DNA of 43,366 nt, from positions 1 through 43,366 of the forward strand of contig CAMTOV010000007.1 of assembly GCA_947074235.1 (NCBI GenBank), read 5' to 3'. The notes under the pieces were generated by a model. That model saw nothing but the letters and a program-made list of their open reading frames with translations, was not told the DNA's origin and ran no database searches. This DNA comes from an uncultured Bacteroides sp. (GTDB taxonomy: Bacteria; Bacteroidota; Bacteroidia; Bacteroidales; Bacteroidaceae). Each line of letters starts with the position of its first letter. The first letter of the stretch is position 1. The position numbers and the translations under genes were made by a program. Of this stretch, positions 30,830-40,079 are shown piece by piece.

Positions 30830-31699
30830 ATGGAAACAAGTGAAATCTTAAAGAAGGTACGACAAATAGAGATAAAGACCAAAGGATTGTCTAACAACAT
30901 CTTTGCCGGTCAATATCACTCTGCGTTTAAAGGACGTGGTATGGCATTCTCGGAGGTTCGCGAATATCAGTTTGGTGACGATATACGCGATATTGACTGG
31001 AATGTGACAGCGCGTTTTCATAAGCCTTATATTAAGGTGTATGAAGAAGAACGTGAATTGACTGTGATGTTGATGGTGGATGTTTCGGGTAGTTTGGAGT
31101 TTGGTACTACCAAACAACTTAAAAAAGACATGGTAACTGAGATTGCAGCTACTTTGGCTTTTTCGGCTATCCAAAACAATGATAAGATTGGTGTAATTTT
31201 CTTTTCTGATCGTATCGAAAAATTCATTCCTCCAAAGAAAGGACGTAAACATATTCTCTATATTATTAGGGAGTTGATTGACTTTCAGCCCGAAAGCCGT
31301 CGTACAAATATTCGCATTGGATTGGAGTATCTGACCAATGTGATGAAAAGACGTTGTACTGCTTTCTTATTATCCGACTTTATAGACCAAGAGAGTTTTA
31401 AAAATGCGCTTACCATTGCCAATCGGAAACACGATGTAGTGGCTTTGCAGGTTTACGATAAGAGGGTAGCAGAGCTTCCATCTATTGGGCTGATGAAGTT
31501 GAAGGATGCTGAAACAGGACATGAACAATGGGTAGACACTTCATCTAAAGCTGTGCGCAATGCACACCGTGCTTGGTGGTTGAATAAACAAGCTGATTTG
31601 AGCGAAACGTTCAAGAAAAGCAATGTTGATTCTGTTTCGGTAAGAACCGACCAAGATTATGTAAAAGCTTTGATGAGCTTGTTTGCAAAACGAAATTAG
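30830..31699 (+). CDS. DUF58 domain protein (VWA-like)
   Basis: 'HSAFKGRGMAFSEVREYQFGDDIRDIDWNVTARFHKPYIKVYEEERELTVMLMVDVSGSLEFG'. Confidence 0.97.
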   Translation: METSEILKKVRQIEIKTKGLSNNIFAGQYHSAFKGRGMAFSEVREYQFGDDIRDIDWNVTARFHKPYIKVYEEERELTVMLMVDVSGSLEFGTTKQLKKDMVTEIAATLAFSAIQNNDKIGVIFFSDRIEKFIPPKKGRKHILYIIRELIDFQPESRRTNIRIGLEYLTNVMKRRCTAFLLSDFIDQESFKNALTIANRKHDVVALQVYDKRVAELPSIGLMKLKDAETGHEQWVDTSSKAVRNAHRAWWLNKQADLSETFKKSNVDSVSVRTDQDYVKALMSLFAKRN

Positions 31700-31708
31700 T
31701 ATTGTGAT

Positions 31709-32785
31709 ATGAAAAAAAGTTATATACTTATATTACTGTTTTCTTTGTTTGCTGTGAATAAATCAATGGCACAGGTAGTTACTGTAGAAGCTAAAATTGA
31801 TTCATTGCAGATTCTGATAGGCGAACAAGCTAAAATTGAACTTCAAGTCTCATCAAATCCTAATCAGATTGTTGTTTTTCCTACTTTTCGCGATACTTTG
31901 ATTCGTGGAGTAGAGGTGTTGGAGGTATCTAAACAAGATACTCAATATCTGAACAATAAACAACGGATGCTTATTTCGCAAGAATATACCATTACCTCAT
32001 TCGACTCTGCGCTTTACTATCTGCCACCAATGGAGGTAGAGGTAGATAACCAAAAATATAAATCGAATCCGCTGGCTCTTAAGGTGTACTCAATACCTGT
32101 AGACACTTTAAACCCAGATATGTTTTTTGGTCAGAAAGCCGTGATGAAGCCAATGTTTGTATGGGAAGATTGGTATGGACTAATTGCTTGTTCATTCTTA
32201 GCGATTCCTATTCTTATCTTATTAATTTATTTGATTATTCGCATTCGCGACAATAAGCCTATCATTCGCAAAGTGAAAGTGGAAGCTAAAATACCTCCTC
32301 ATCAGGCTGCAATGCAGGAAATTGAAAGAATTAAAAGTGAAAAGGTATGGCAAAAAGGTGAGCCGAAGGAGTATTACACACAGCTTACGGATGCTATTCG
32401 CACATATATTCGAGATCGATTTGGCTTTAATGCTCTTGAAATGACTTCGGATGAAATCATTGAAAGATTGATGGAGGAAAACGATAAAGAAGCGATAAAG
32501 GATTTGAAAGAATTGTTCCAAACAGCCGATTTGGTGAAATTCGCTAAGCATAATCCGTTGATGAACGAAAACGATGCAAACTTGATGAATGCAATTGAGT
32601 TTGTTGACGAAACAAAGATTCCGGAAGATGAGAATGCAAAACCTCAACCAACAGAAATAACTATCATTGAAAAACGCTCATTGCGTACGAAGATAATCTT
32701 AGGTTGTGGTATCGGATTATTGTCTGCAGCCCTTGTGGGTTCTCTAATTTATATTGGAACGCAGCTATATAATCTGATTGCTTAA
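31709..32785 (+). CDS. BatD-like membrane protein (signal peptide, extracytoplasmic domain, TM, cytosolic helical domain, second TM)
   Basis: Signal peptide; N-terminal domain and C-terminal helical segment 'YYTQLTDAIRTYIRDRFGFNALEMTSDEIIERL' resemble BatD (35566-37428); lies inside the Bat operon. Confidence 0.75.
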   Translation: MKKSYILILLFSLFAVNKSMAQVVTVEAKIDSLQILIGEQAKIELQVSSNPNQIVVFPTFRDTLIRGVEVLEVSKQDTQYLNNKQRMLISQEYTITSFDSALYYLPPMEVEVDNQKYKSNPLALKVYSIPVDTLNPDMFFGQKAVMKPMFVWEDWYGLIACSFLAIPILILLIYLIIRIRDNKPIIRKVKVEAKIPPHQAAMQEIERIKSEKVWQKGEPKEYYTQLTDAIRTYIRDRFGFNALEMTSDEIIERLMEENDKEAIKDLKELFQTADLVKFAKHNPLMNENDANLMNAIEFVDETKIPEDENAKPQPTEITIIEKRSLRTKIILGCGIGLLSAALVGSLIYIGTQLYNLIA

Positions 32786-32819
32786 ATCTAATTAATGTAG
32801 ATCTAAAAAAATTACAAGA

Positions 32820-33803
32820 ATGGTATTTGCCAATATTGAATATTTATTTTTACTGCTATTATTAATACCTTATATCGTATGGTATGTATTAAAGTGGAAG
32901 AGGAGTCAAGCTACTCTACAAGTCTCTGACACAAGGGCTTTTGCTAAAGCTCCCAAGAGCTACAAGAACTACTTGCTGCATGTGCCTTTTGGGCTACGCA
33001 TCATTGCTCTTACTCTTATAATAATAGTACTAGCACGCCCACAAACTACAGATAACTGGCAGAATAGTGAGATTGAAGGAATTGACATCATGATGGCTAT
33101 CGACGTGTCGACCAGTATGCTTGCCGAAGATTTAAAGCCCAACCGACTGGAAGCGGCTAAGGATGTGGCAGCAGCATTTATCAATGGACGCCCCAACGAT
33201 AATATTGGTATTACTCTATTTGCCGGCGAATCGTTTACTCAGTGTCCTTTGACTGTGGATCATGCTGTATTGCTTAATCTGATAAATAGTGCTAAAACGG
33301 GTATTATTGAAGATGGTACAGCTGTAGGTATGGGTATTGCCAACGCAGTGACTCGCTTGAAAGATAGTAAAGCTAAGTCTAAAGTTATCATTCTTTTGAC
33401 AGATGGTACAAATAATAGGGGAGACATCTCTCCACTTACTGCCGCCGAGATTGCAAAAAGCTTTGGCATACGTGTTTATACCATTGGGGTTGGAACAAAC
33501 GGAACAGCTCCTTATCCTTATCCGGTAGGCAACACGGTGCAGTACATCAATATGCCTGTAGAAATTGATGAGAACACGTTGACTCAGATTGCAGGTACTA
33601 CCGATGGTAACTATTTTCGTGCTACCAGCAACTCTAAGCTGAAAGAGGTTTATGAAGAGATTGATAAACTTGAAAAAACAAAGCTGAATGTGAAGGAATA
33701 CAGCAAACGTCAAGAAGAGTATCGTATTTTTGCTTTGTTTGCTTTGTTGTGCGTATTATTGGAAGTATTACTTCGTAATTCTATCTTAAGAAAGATACCT
33801 TAA
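32820..33803 (+). CDS. batA: BatA, VWA domain aerotolerance protein
   Basis: N-terminal TMs; MIDAS-type 'GIDIMMAIDVSTSMLAEDLKPNRLEAAKDVAAAFI'; C-terminal TM. Confidence 0.93.
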   Translation: MVFANIEYLFLLLLLIPYIVWYVLKWKRSQATLQVSDTRAFAKAPKSYKNYLLHVPFGLRIIALTLIIIVLARPQTTDNWQNSEIEGIDIMMAIDVSTSMLAEDLKPNRLEAAKDVAAAFINGRPNDNIGITLFAGESFTQCPLTVDHAVLLNLINSAKTGIIEDGTAVGMGIANAVTRLKDSKAKSKVIILLTDGTNNRGDISPLTAAEIAKSFGIRVYTIGVGTNGTAPYPYPVGNTVQYINMPVEIDENTLTQIAGTTDGNYFRATSNSKLKEVYEEIDKLEKTKLNVKEYSKRQEEYRIFALFALLCVLLEVLLRNSILRKIP

Positions 33804-33806
33804 AAA

Positions 33807-34844
33807 TTGATTGCTATGTTTCGATTTGAAGAACCATCATATTTATATTTACTATTCTTAGTGCCACTGTTGGTGGTATTCTATTTATACTCTAACTATA
33901 GAAAGAGGAAAGCTATTCGTGAGTTTGGAGATCCGGCATTGATGAAACAATTGATGCCTGGCGTTTCTAAATACCGACCCGATGTTAAGTTTACTCTGCT
34001 AGTCATTGCTATCGGATTGTTTTCGGTACTCTTGGCCCGTCCGCAGTTTGGCTCAAAACTAGAAACCGTGAAAAGAAAAGGAGTGGAGGTTATCATCGCA
34101 CTCGATATATCAAACTCTATGCTGGCGCAAGATATACAACCAAATCGTTTGGAAAAGGCGAAGAGATTAATTTCCAGACTTGTAGATGGCATGGAGAATG
34201 ATAAAATTGGAGTTATTGTTTTTGCCGGTGATGCTTATACTCAATTACCTATAACAAGCGATTACATTTCAGCTAAAATGTTTTTAGAAACCATTACACC
34301 CGAGTTGATTTCAAAACAAGGTACTGCTATTGGGGCTGCTATTAATCTGGCTGCACGTAGTTTTACTCCTCAAGAAGGTGTGGGCAAGGCTATAATTGTA
34401 ATCACCGATGGTGAAAATCATGAGGGAGATGCCCTGGAAGCTTCGAAAGCTGCTGCTGCAAAAGGTATACAAGTGAATGTACTAGGTATTGGTATGCCCG
34501 AAGGTGCTCCAATTCCTATACAAGGAACAAACGATTTTAGACGTGATAGAGAAGGAAACGTAGTGGTGACTCGTTTGAATGAAACCATGTGTCAAGAAAT
34601 AGCTAGAGATGGCAAAGGGCTTTATGTGAGAGTAGACAATACAAACTCGGCACAAAGAGCTATTGAGCAGGAAATCAACAAAATGTCTAAATCTGATATT
34701 GAATCTAAGGTGTATACCGAATTCAATGAGCAGTTTCAATCGGTTGCTTGGATTATACTCCTATTGCTATTGGCCGAACTTTTAATATTGGAATGCAGAA
34801 ATCCATTATTTAGAAATATTCATTTGTTTTCTAATAAGAAATAA
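33807..34844 (+). CDS. batB: BatB, VWA domain aerotolerance protein
   Basis: 'GVEVIIALDISNSMLAQDIQPNRLEKAKRLISRLVDGMENDKIGVIVFAGDAYTQLPITSDY'; follows batA. Confidence 0.93.
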   Translation: MIAMFRFEEPSYLYLLFLVPLLVVFYLYSNYRKRKAIREFGDPALMKQLMPGVSKYRPDVKFTLLVIAIGLFSVLLARPQFGSKLETVKRKGVEVIIALDISNSMLAQDIQPNRLEKAKRLISRLVDGMENDKIGVIVFAGDAYTQLPITSDYISAKMFLETITPELISKQGTAIGAAINLAARSFTPQEGVGKAIIVITDGENHEGDALEASKAAAAKGIQVNVLGIGMPEGAPIPIQGTNDFRRDREGNVVVTRLNETMCQEIARDGKGLYVRVDNTNSAQRAIEQEINKMSKSDIESKVYTEFNEQFQSVAWIILLLLLAELLILECRNPLFRNIHLFSNKK

Positions 34845-34845
34845 T

Positions 34846-35559
34846 ATGTGTACGAACATTAAATATATACTAAGCATTGCTTTTTTGTTTTTTGCTATTG
34901 GTGCTTCTGCTCAGAAAGAGGAGCGCGATTATATTCGCAAAGGAAACAGACAATTCAATGATAGCGTTTATGTAGATGCTGAGGTTAACTACAGAAAAGC
35001 ATTGGAAGTTAATCCTAATTCAACGGTTTCAATGTATAATCTGGGTAATACATTGACTCAGCAACAGAAGTTTCAAGAAGCAATGGAACAATATGTAGCT
35101 ACTGCAAAAATTGAAAAGGATAAAATGAAATTAGCGCAGATTTATCATAATATGGGTGTTATCTTCCAGGCTGGCAAGGATTATGGACAGGCTGTAGATG
35201 CATACAAAATGTCGCTTAGAAATAATCCTACTGACGATAAAACAAGATATAACTTGGCTCTAGCTCAAAAGCTGTTGAAAGATCAAGAGCAAAATCAAGA
35301 TCAGAATCAGGATCAAAACGAAGACCAACAACAAAATCAGCAAGACCAACAACAGGATAAGGATGAGCAAAACCAAGATGAACAGAATAAGGATGAACAG
35401 CAACAGCCATCTCAGCCCGAACAAAAGGAGAATGAGATGTCTAAAGAGAATGCAGAACAGCTTCTAAACTCTGTGATGCAAGATGAGAAAGATACACAAG
35501 ATAAAGTTCAGAAGAAGCAACAAGCTGTACAAGGTGGTCGTTTAGAAAAAGATTGGTAA
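34846..35559 (+). CDS. batC: BatC, TPR protein with Gln/Asp/Glu-rich low-complexity C-terminus
   Basis: TPR repeats 'VDAEVNYRKALEVNPNSTVSMYNLGNTL...'; tail 'KDQEQNQDQNQDQNEDQQQNQQDQQQDKDEQNQDEQNKDEQQQ'. Confidence 0.9.
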   Translation: MCTNIKYILSIAFLFFAIGASAQKEERDYIRKGNRQFNDSVYVDAEVNYRKALEVNPNSTVSMYNLGNTLTQQQKFQEAMEQYVATAKIEKDKMKLAQIYHNMGVIFQAGKDYGQAVDAYKMSLRNNPTDDKTRYNLALAQKLLKDQEQNQDQNQDQNEDQQQNQQDQQQDKDEQNQDEQNKDEQQQPSQPEQKENEMSKENAEQLLNSVMQDEKDTQDKVQKKQQAVQGGRLEKDW

Positions 35560-35565
35560 TATTTA

Positions 35566-37428
35566 TTGGGATTAAAAAAACGAAGAATGATGAGAAAACT
35601 ATTTTTCTTATTGATTGCATTAATAACGATATCGGCAAATGTATATGCTGATGATAATGTTGTGTTTACAGCTACTGCACCTGATGTGGTGGTGGTAGGC
35701 GATCAATTTAGACTTTCATATAAAGTAACAACGCAAAAGGTAAAGGACTTACGTGTGCCTTCTATCAAAGGTTTTGAAGTATTGATGGGGCCAACACGCA
35801 GTTCTTTCTCTAATACTCAAATAGTAAATGGTAAAAGAACATCTGAAAGCGGAATAACTTTTACTTATATCTTAATGGCTTCTGAGCCTGGTGATTATAC
35901 AATTCCTGGTGCTACTATCACTGCAGAAGGAGATCAAGTAATATCAAACTCTGTGAAAATAAAAGTGTTGCCAGCCGATCAGGCAGGTGCAGCTTCTTCT
36001 AGTCAAGGTGGTGGGCGTGCTTCAGCATCTAGTTCAAGTAGTTCAACTAGTGTTTCTAATCAAGATGTGTTTGTTACAGCGTCGGTCACAAAAAGCAATG
36101 TATACGAACAAGAGGCATTTATGCTTACTTATAAAATCTATACTAGAGAGTCTAGAATGGGATTCGACAATGTGAAATTACCTGATTTTAAAGGTTTCCA
36201 TTCTCAAGAAATAGAGCGTCCTGCCAATTCAACTTGGTCGCAAGAGCATTATAAGGGCCGCAACTATTATACCACCGTGTATCGTCAGTTTGTTTTATTT
36301 CCACAACAAAGTGGCAAATTAACTATTGAACCTGCACGTTTTGATGCAACAATCGAAAAGGTAGTTCAAAGTGCAGACCCTTTTGATGCATTCTTTAATG
36401 GAGGAGGCAATGTGGTTTCAGTTAAGAAAACACTTACTACTCCTGCTATCAATATTGATGTTACTGCATTGCCATCGGGCAAACCTGCAGGTTTCTCGGG
36501 CGGAGTAGGAGAGTTTAGTATCTCTTCTTCAATAAATAGCACCGATGTGAAAACAAATGATGCTATCACAATAAAAATTGTGATTTCGGGAACGGGAAAT
36601 ATGAAACTTATAGCTAATCCTGAAGTAGAGTTTCCAGAGGGCTTTGAAGTTTACGACCCGAAAGTAGATAGCCAAGTAAGACTTACTGCTAACGGCCTTA
36701 CAGGAAATAAAATTATTGAATACTTAGCTATTCCGCGTCATGCAGGCGATTATAAAATCCCTGCTGTATCATTCAGCTTTTTTGATATTAAATCAAAATC
36801 ATACAAAACACTGACTACTGAGGAGTATAACATACATGTAGAAAAAGGTGCAGGAAATGCCGATCAAGTAATTTCTAACTTTACTAATAAGGAAGATTTA
36901 AAAATTCTTGGAGAAGACATACGCTTTATCAAACAAAATGAAGTAGATATTCAGCCCAGAGGACAAATATTCTATGGATCGTTTGGATATTGGTTATTCT
37001 ACATAATACCTGGATTGGCCTTTATCATCTTCTTTGTTGTGTATAGAAAACAAGCAGCAGCCAATGCCAATACAGTGAAAATGCGTACTAAGAAAGCTAA
37101 TAAAGTAGCTCAGAAACGCATGAAGCTAGCAGGAAAGCTTTTGGCTGATAATAAAAAAGATGCTTTCTATGATGAAATATTGAAAGCTCTTTGGGGATAT
37201 ATCAGCGATAAACTGAGCATCCCAGTGTCACGTTTATCAAAAGATAATGTGGCAGAGAAGCTTCGCAAACATGGAGTTGAAGAGGAATTAATTAAAGAAT
37301 TCTTAGGTGTTCTTGATGAGTGTGAGTTTGCAAGATTTGCTCCAGGCGATGAAAATGAGAAAATGGACAAAGTTTACTCTTCTTCAGTAGCTCTTATCAG
37401 CAAAATGGAAAATATTATCAAACACTAA
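35566..37428 (+). CDS. batD: BatD family protein
   Basis: Signal peptide, repeated extracytoplasmic domains, 'GEFSISSSINSTDVKTNDAITIKIVISGTGNMKLI', TM 'GYWLFYIIPGLAFIIFFVVYRK', cytosolic helical domain. Confidence 0.93.
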   Translation: MGLKKRRMMRKLFFLLIALITISANVYADDNVVFTATAPDVVVVGDQFRLSYKVTTQKVKDLRVPSIKGFEVLMGPTRSSFSNTQIVNGKRTSESGITFTYILMASEPGDYTIPGATITAEGDQVISNSVKIKVLPADQAGAASSSQGGGRASASSSSSSTSVSNQDVFVTASVTKSNVYEQEAFMLTYKIYTRESRMGFDNVKLPDFKGFHSQEIERPANSTWSQEHYKGRNYYTTVYRQFVLFPQQSGKLTIEPARFDATIEKVVQSADPFDAFFNGGGNVVSVKKTLTTPAINIDVTALPSGKPAGFSGGVGEFSISSSINSTDVKTNDAITIKIVISGTGNMKLIANPEVEFPEGFEVYDPKVDSQVRLTANGLTGNKIIEYLAIPRHAGDYKIPAVSFSFFDIKSKSYKTLTTEEYNIHVEKGAGNADQVISNFTNKEDLKILGEDIRFIKQNEVDIQPRGQIFYGSFGYWLFYIIPGLAFIIFFVVYRKQAAANANTVKMRTKKANKVAQKRMKLAGKLLADNKKDAFYDEILKALWGYISDKLSIPVSRLSKDNVAEKLRKHGVEEELIKEFLGVLDECEFARFAPGDENEKMDKVYSSSVALISKMENIIKH

Positions 37429-37429
37429 A

Positions 37430-38245
37430 ATGCTGAAATTGAATATGAAACATATATTTTTTATATTAGGTCTTTTAATTTCTCTAAACTCATGGTGCAA
37501 TGAGTTAGAGAATGATCAAACAGAATTGGTGGCTGAATCAGAAAGTTTTGCGCCTACTTTTACTAAATCTGTGGGAGATAGTGCTTATCTAAATGGAGAC
37601 TATATAACTGCATCGCAAGTTTATGAGGACTTATTGATAGATGGTGAAGCATCCGAACTATATTATAACCTGGGTAATAGTTACTATAAATCGGGTGAAA
37701 TTGCTAAAGCTATCTTGAATTATGAAAGAGCTCTATTGCTAGAACCAGGCAACGCAGATATTCGCTTCAACCTAGAGATGGCAAAAGCAAAAGCTGTAGA
37801 TAAAGTGGAAACTACTCCTGAAATATTTTTTGTTTCGTGGACTAAGTCTTTAATAAACATGCATAGTGTTACTTCTTGGGCTATATGTGCTATTATTTTC
37901 TTTATATTACTCATTGTATCACTCTACTTCTTTTTCTTCTCTAAAACAGCTCTATTAAAGAAAATAGGCTTTTTCAGCGGCTTAGTTTCTCTATTGATTG
38001 TGATACTAGCAAATATATTTGCAGCTCAACAAAAGAGCAGACTTACTCAAAGAGATTTTGCTATAGTAATGACTCCTAATGTAGTTGTAAGAAGTACACC
38101 TAGCGAATCGGGCACAAGCCTTTTTGTGCTTCATGAAGGGCGAAAAGTGCAAATTAAAGATGCGGCCATGCGAGAATGGAAAGAAATAAAACTAGAAGAT
38201 GGTAAAGTGGGGTGGGTGCCTACATCATCAATAGAAGAAATCTAG
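37430..38245 (+). CDS. batE: BatE, TPR plus SH3-like protein
   Basis: TPR 'SELYYNLGNSYYKSGEIAKAILNYERALLLEPGNADIRFNLEMAKAK', two TMs, C-terminal SH3b-like 'VVVRSTPSESGTSLFVLHEGRKVQIKDAAMREWKEIKLEDGKVGWVPTSSI'. Confidence 0.92.
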   Translation: MLKLNMKHIFFILGLLISLNSWCNELENDQTELVAESESFAPTFTKSVGDSAYLNGDYITASQVYEDLLIDGEASELYYNLGNSYYKSGEIAKAILNYERALLLEPGNADIRFNLEMAKAKAVDKVETTPEIFFVSWTKSLINMHSVTSWAICAIIFFILLIVSLYFFFFSKTALLKKIGFFSGLVSLLIVILANIFAAQQKSRLTQRDFAIVMTPNVVVRSTPSESGTSLFVLHEGRKVQIKDAAMREWKEIKLEDGKVGWVPTSSIEEI

Positions 38246-38269
38246 AATATACTTCATTATCAATATTAT

Positions 38270-38303
38270 AAGGCGATATATCTATAAAATGATATATCGC
38301 CTT
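38270..38303 (+). terminator. Intrinsic terminator of the Bat operon
   Basis: 13-bp perfect arms AAGGCGATATATC / GATATATCGCCTT, 8-nt loop, followed by a T-run. Confidence 0.9.
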
Positions 38304-38361
38304 TTTTACATAATAAAATTTCATAAATAGTTTGTATAATCGAATATTTTTATTAAGTTTA

Positions 38362-38385
38362 TTGCGTGATATAACAATCACACAA
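38362..38385. promoter_or_regulatory. Near-perfect palindrome, possible operator
   Basis: TTGCGTGAT (38362-38370) - ATAACA - ATCACACAA (38377-38385); 8 of 9 arm positions complementary; 25 bp before the ATG at 38411. Confidence 0.45.
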
Positions 38386-38410
38386 ATATTAACCCTTAAA
38401 TTTATGTAGC

Positions 38411-38689
38411 ATGAGAACAATAACATTCAATGAACTTAGAAAAATAAAAGACTCATTGCCAAGTGGAAGTATGCATAGAATCGCAGATGAGCTGGGTTTA
38501 CATGTTGATACAGTAAGAAACTTCTTTGGAGGACATAATTTTAAAGAAGGTAAGAGTGTAGGTATACATTTGGAACCTGGGCCAGACGGTGGTTTAGTTA
38601 TGCTTGATGATACAACAGTTCTCGACCGTGCATTAGGAATTCTTGATGAACAAATAGTATCTAAGGAAGAAGTAATAATCGCTGTTTAA
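38411..38689 (+). CDS. Small putative DNA-binding (HTH-like) protein
   Basis: 92 aa: 'LPSGSMHRIADELGLHVDTVRNFFGGHNF' looks like an HTH; tail 'HLEPGPDGGLVMLDDTTVLDRALGILDEQ'. Own intergenic region and terminator. Confidence 0.75.
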   Translation: MRTITFNELRKIKDSLPSGSMHRIADELGLHVDTVRNFFGGHNFKEGKSVGIHLEPGPDGGLVMLDDTTVLDRALGILDEQIVSKEEVIIAV

Positions 38690-38708
38690 TTAGCAAATAA
38701 GTATAAGA

Positions 38709-38742
38709 AATCCCAATTGTTTTTGAAAGAACAATTGGGATT
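38709..38742 (+). terminator. Intrinsic terminator after the small HTH-like gene
   Basis: 13-bp perfect arms AATCCCAATTGTT / AACAATTGGGATT, 8-nt loop, followed by a T-run. Confidence 0.92.
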
Positions 38743-38778
38743 GTTTTTTTGTTAAAATGACATATTAATTATAAGCAT

Positions 38779-39909
38779 ATGGAAGATAAATTAGTAACCT
38801 TAGCTATTTTGACTTATTCTAAGGCGCAAATATTAAAGTCGGTTCTAGAGAATGAAGGTATAGAAACTCATATCCACAATATTAATCAAATTCAACCTAT
38901 CATTTCTTCGGGCGTTAGAGTACGAATAAAGGAAACTGATCTACCTCGTGCATTGAAAACTATTGAAAGCTCTGTATGGTTATCAGATGATATAGTAGGA
39001 GAGAAGCCAAGTCAAACAACAAATAATAAGAATAAGATATTAGTTCCAGTAGACTTTTCAAGTTATTCAATAAAAGCTTGCGAGTTTGCCTTTAAATTAG
39101 CTAAAGAATACGAGGCTGAAGTTATTCTTTTGCATGTATATTTTACTCCTGTTTATACATCTTCACTTCCTTATGGTGATGTATTCAACTATCAAATTAG
39201 TGATGATGAAACAGTGCGAACCATCTTACAAAAGGTACAAATCGACTTAAATCACTTATCTAATACAGTTAAGGATAAAATAGCTTCAGGTGAGTTTCCT
39301 AATGTGAAATATACATGTGTTTTGCGCGAAGGGATACCAGAAGAAGAAATATTAAGGTATTCGAAGGATCATACACCTGCAGCTATCATTATGGGCACAC
39401 GTGGTCGAAGTCAAAAGGATGCAGATTTATTGGGAAGCGTCACTGCAGAAGTAATAGAAAGAAGTAGAGTGACTGTATTGGCCATACCAGAGGATACACC
39501 ATTTAGCGACTTTGCATCTGTAAAAAGAATTGGGTTTATTACTAACTTTAACCAGAGAGACTTAATAGCATTTGATACGTTTGTCAATTCATTAAAACCA
39601 TTCAAATTTACTGTATCTCTTTTATATTTAGCACCAGCCAAAGACGCTAAAGATGCTTGGAATAAGATCAAATTGGCAGGGATTAAAGATTATTTCCAAA
39701 ATCAATACCCAGGAATAGATATTAAATATGATGTTGTTATTAATGATGATTTACTAGAAAATCTAGATAACTATATAAATGAATCTAAGATTGATGTAAT
39801 TACAATTATATCTTATAAAAGAAATGTATTTGCAAGATTATTTAATCCAAGCATTGCTAAAAAGGTAATATTCCATTCAGATACGCCGCTCTTGGTCATT
39901 AATGGATAA
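38779..39909 (+). CDS. Universal stress protein with N-terminal DUF2007-like domain
   Basis: N-terminus 'VTLAILTYSKAQILKSVLENEGIETHIHN'; Usp domain with ATP motif 'GTRGRSQKDADLLGSV'; second degenerate Usp-like half. Confidence 0.88.
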   Translation: MEDKLVTLAILTYSKAQILKSVLENEGIETHIHNINQIQPIISSGVRVRIKETDLPRALKTIESSVWLSDDIVGEKPSQTTNNKNKILVPVDFSSYSIKACEFAFKLAKEYEAEVILLHVYFTPVYTSSLPYGDVFNYQISDDETVRTILQKVQIDLNHLSNTVKDKIASGEFPNVKYTCVLREGIPEEEILRYSKDHTPAAIIMGTRGRSQKDADLLGSVTAEVIERSRVTVLAIPEDTPFSDFASVKRIGFITNFNQRDLIAFDTFVNSLKPFKFTVSLLYLAPAKDAKDAWNKIKLAGIKDYFQNQYPGIDIKYDVVINDDLLENLDNYINESKIDVITIISYKRNVFARLFNPSIAKKVIFHSDTPLLVING

Positions 39910-40011
39910 TTTTGTATATTTGTATATCTTCACCAATATAAAGATTGGCTAGATTTATTTGATTCTAGAAAGATGTATAATTGGTATTATGTTTAGTATT
40001 AAATATGGATA

Positions 40012-40060
40012 TATAAAAAGAGAGTCACTACCCTTAACAAGTAGTGACTCTCTTTTTATA
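40012..40060. terminator. Bidirectional terminator between the convergent Usp and TPR genes
   Basis: 19-bp perfect arms TATAAAAAGAGAGTCACTA / TAGTGACTCTCTTTTTATA, 11-nt loop; A/T runs on both sides. Confidence 0.93.
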
Positions 40061-40079
40061 TTAAACTGTATAATTACAA

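Noticed and set aside
33216-33713. 165-aa minus-strand ORF opposite batA, plus similar antisense ORFs at 30057-30461, 30848-31252 and 32222-32647
   Set aside because: All overlap well-supported Bat operon genes and read like reverse-strand translations.
38362-38385. Classic CRP or FNR binding site at the palindrome
   Set aside because: GTGA and TCAC half-sites are 8 bp apart rather than the 6 bp of the CRP consensus, and it does not match TTGAT-N4-ATCAA.
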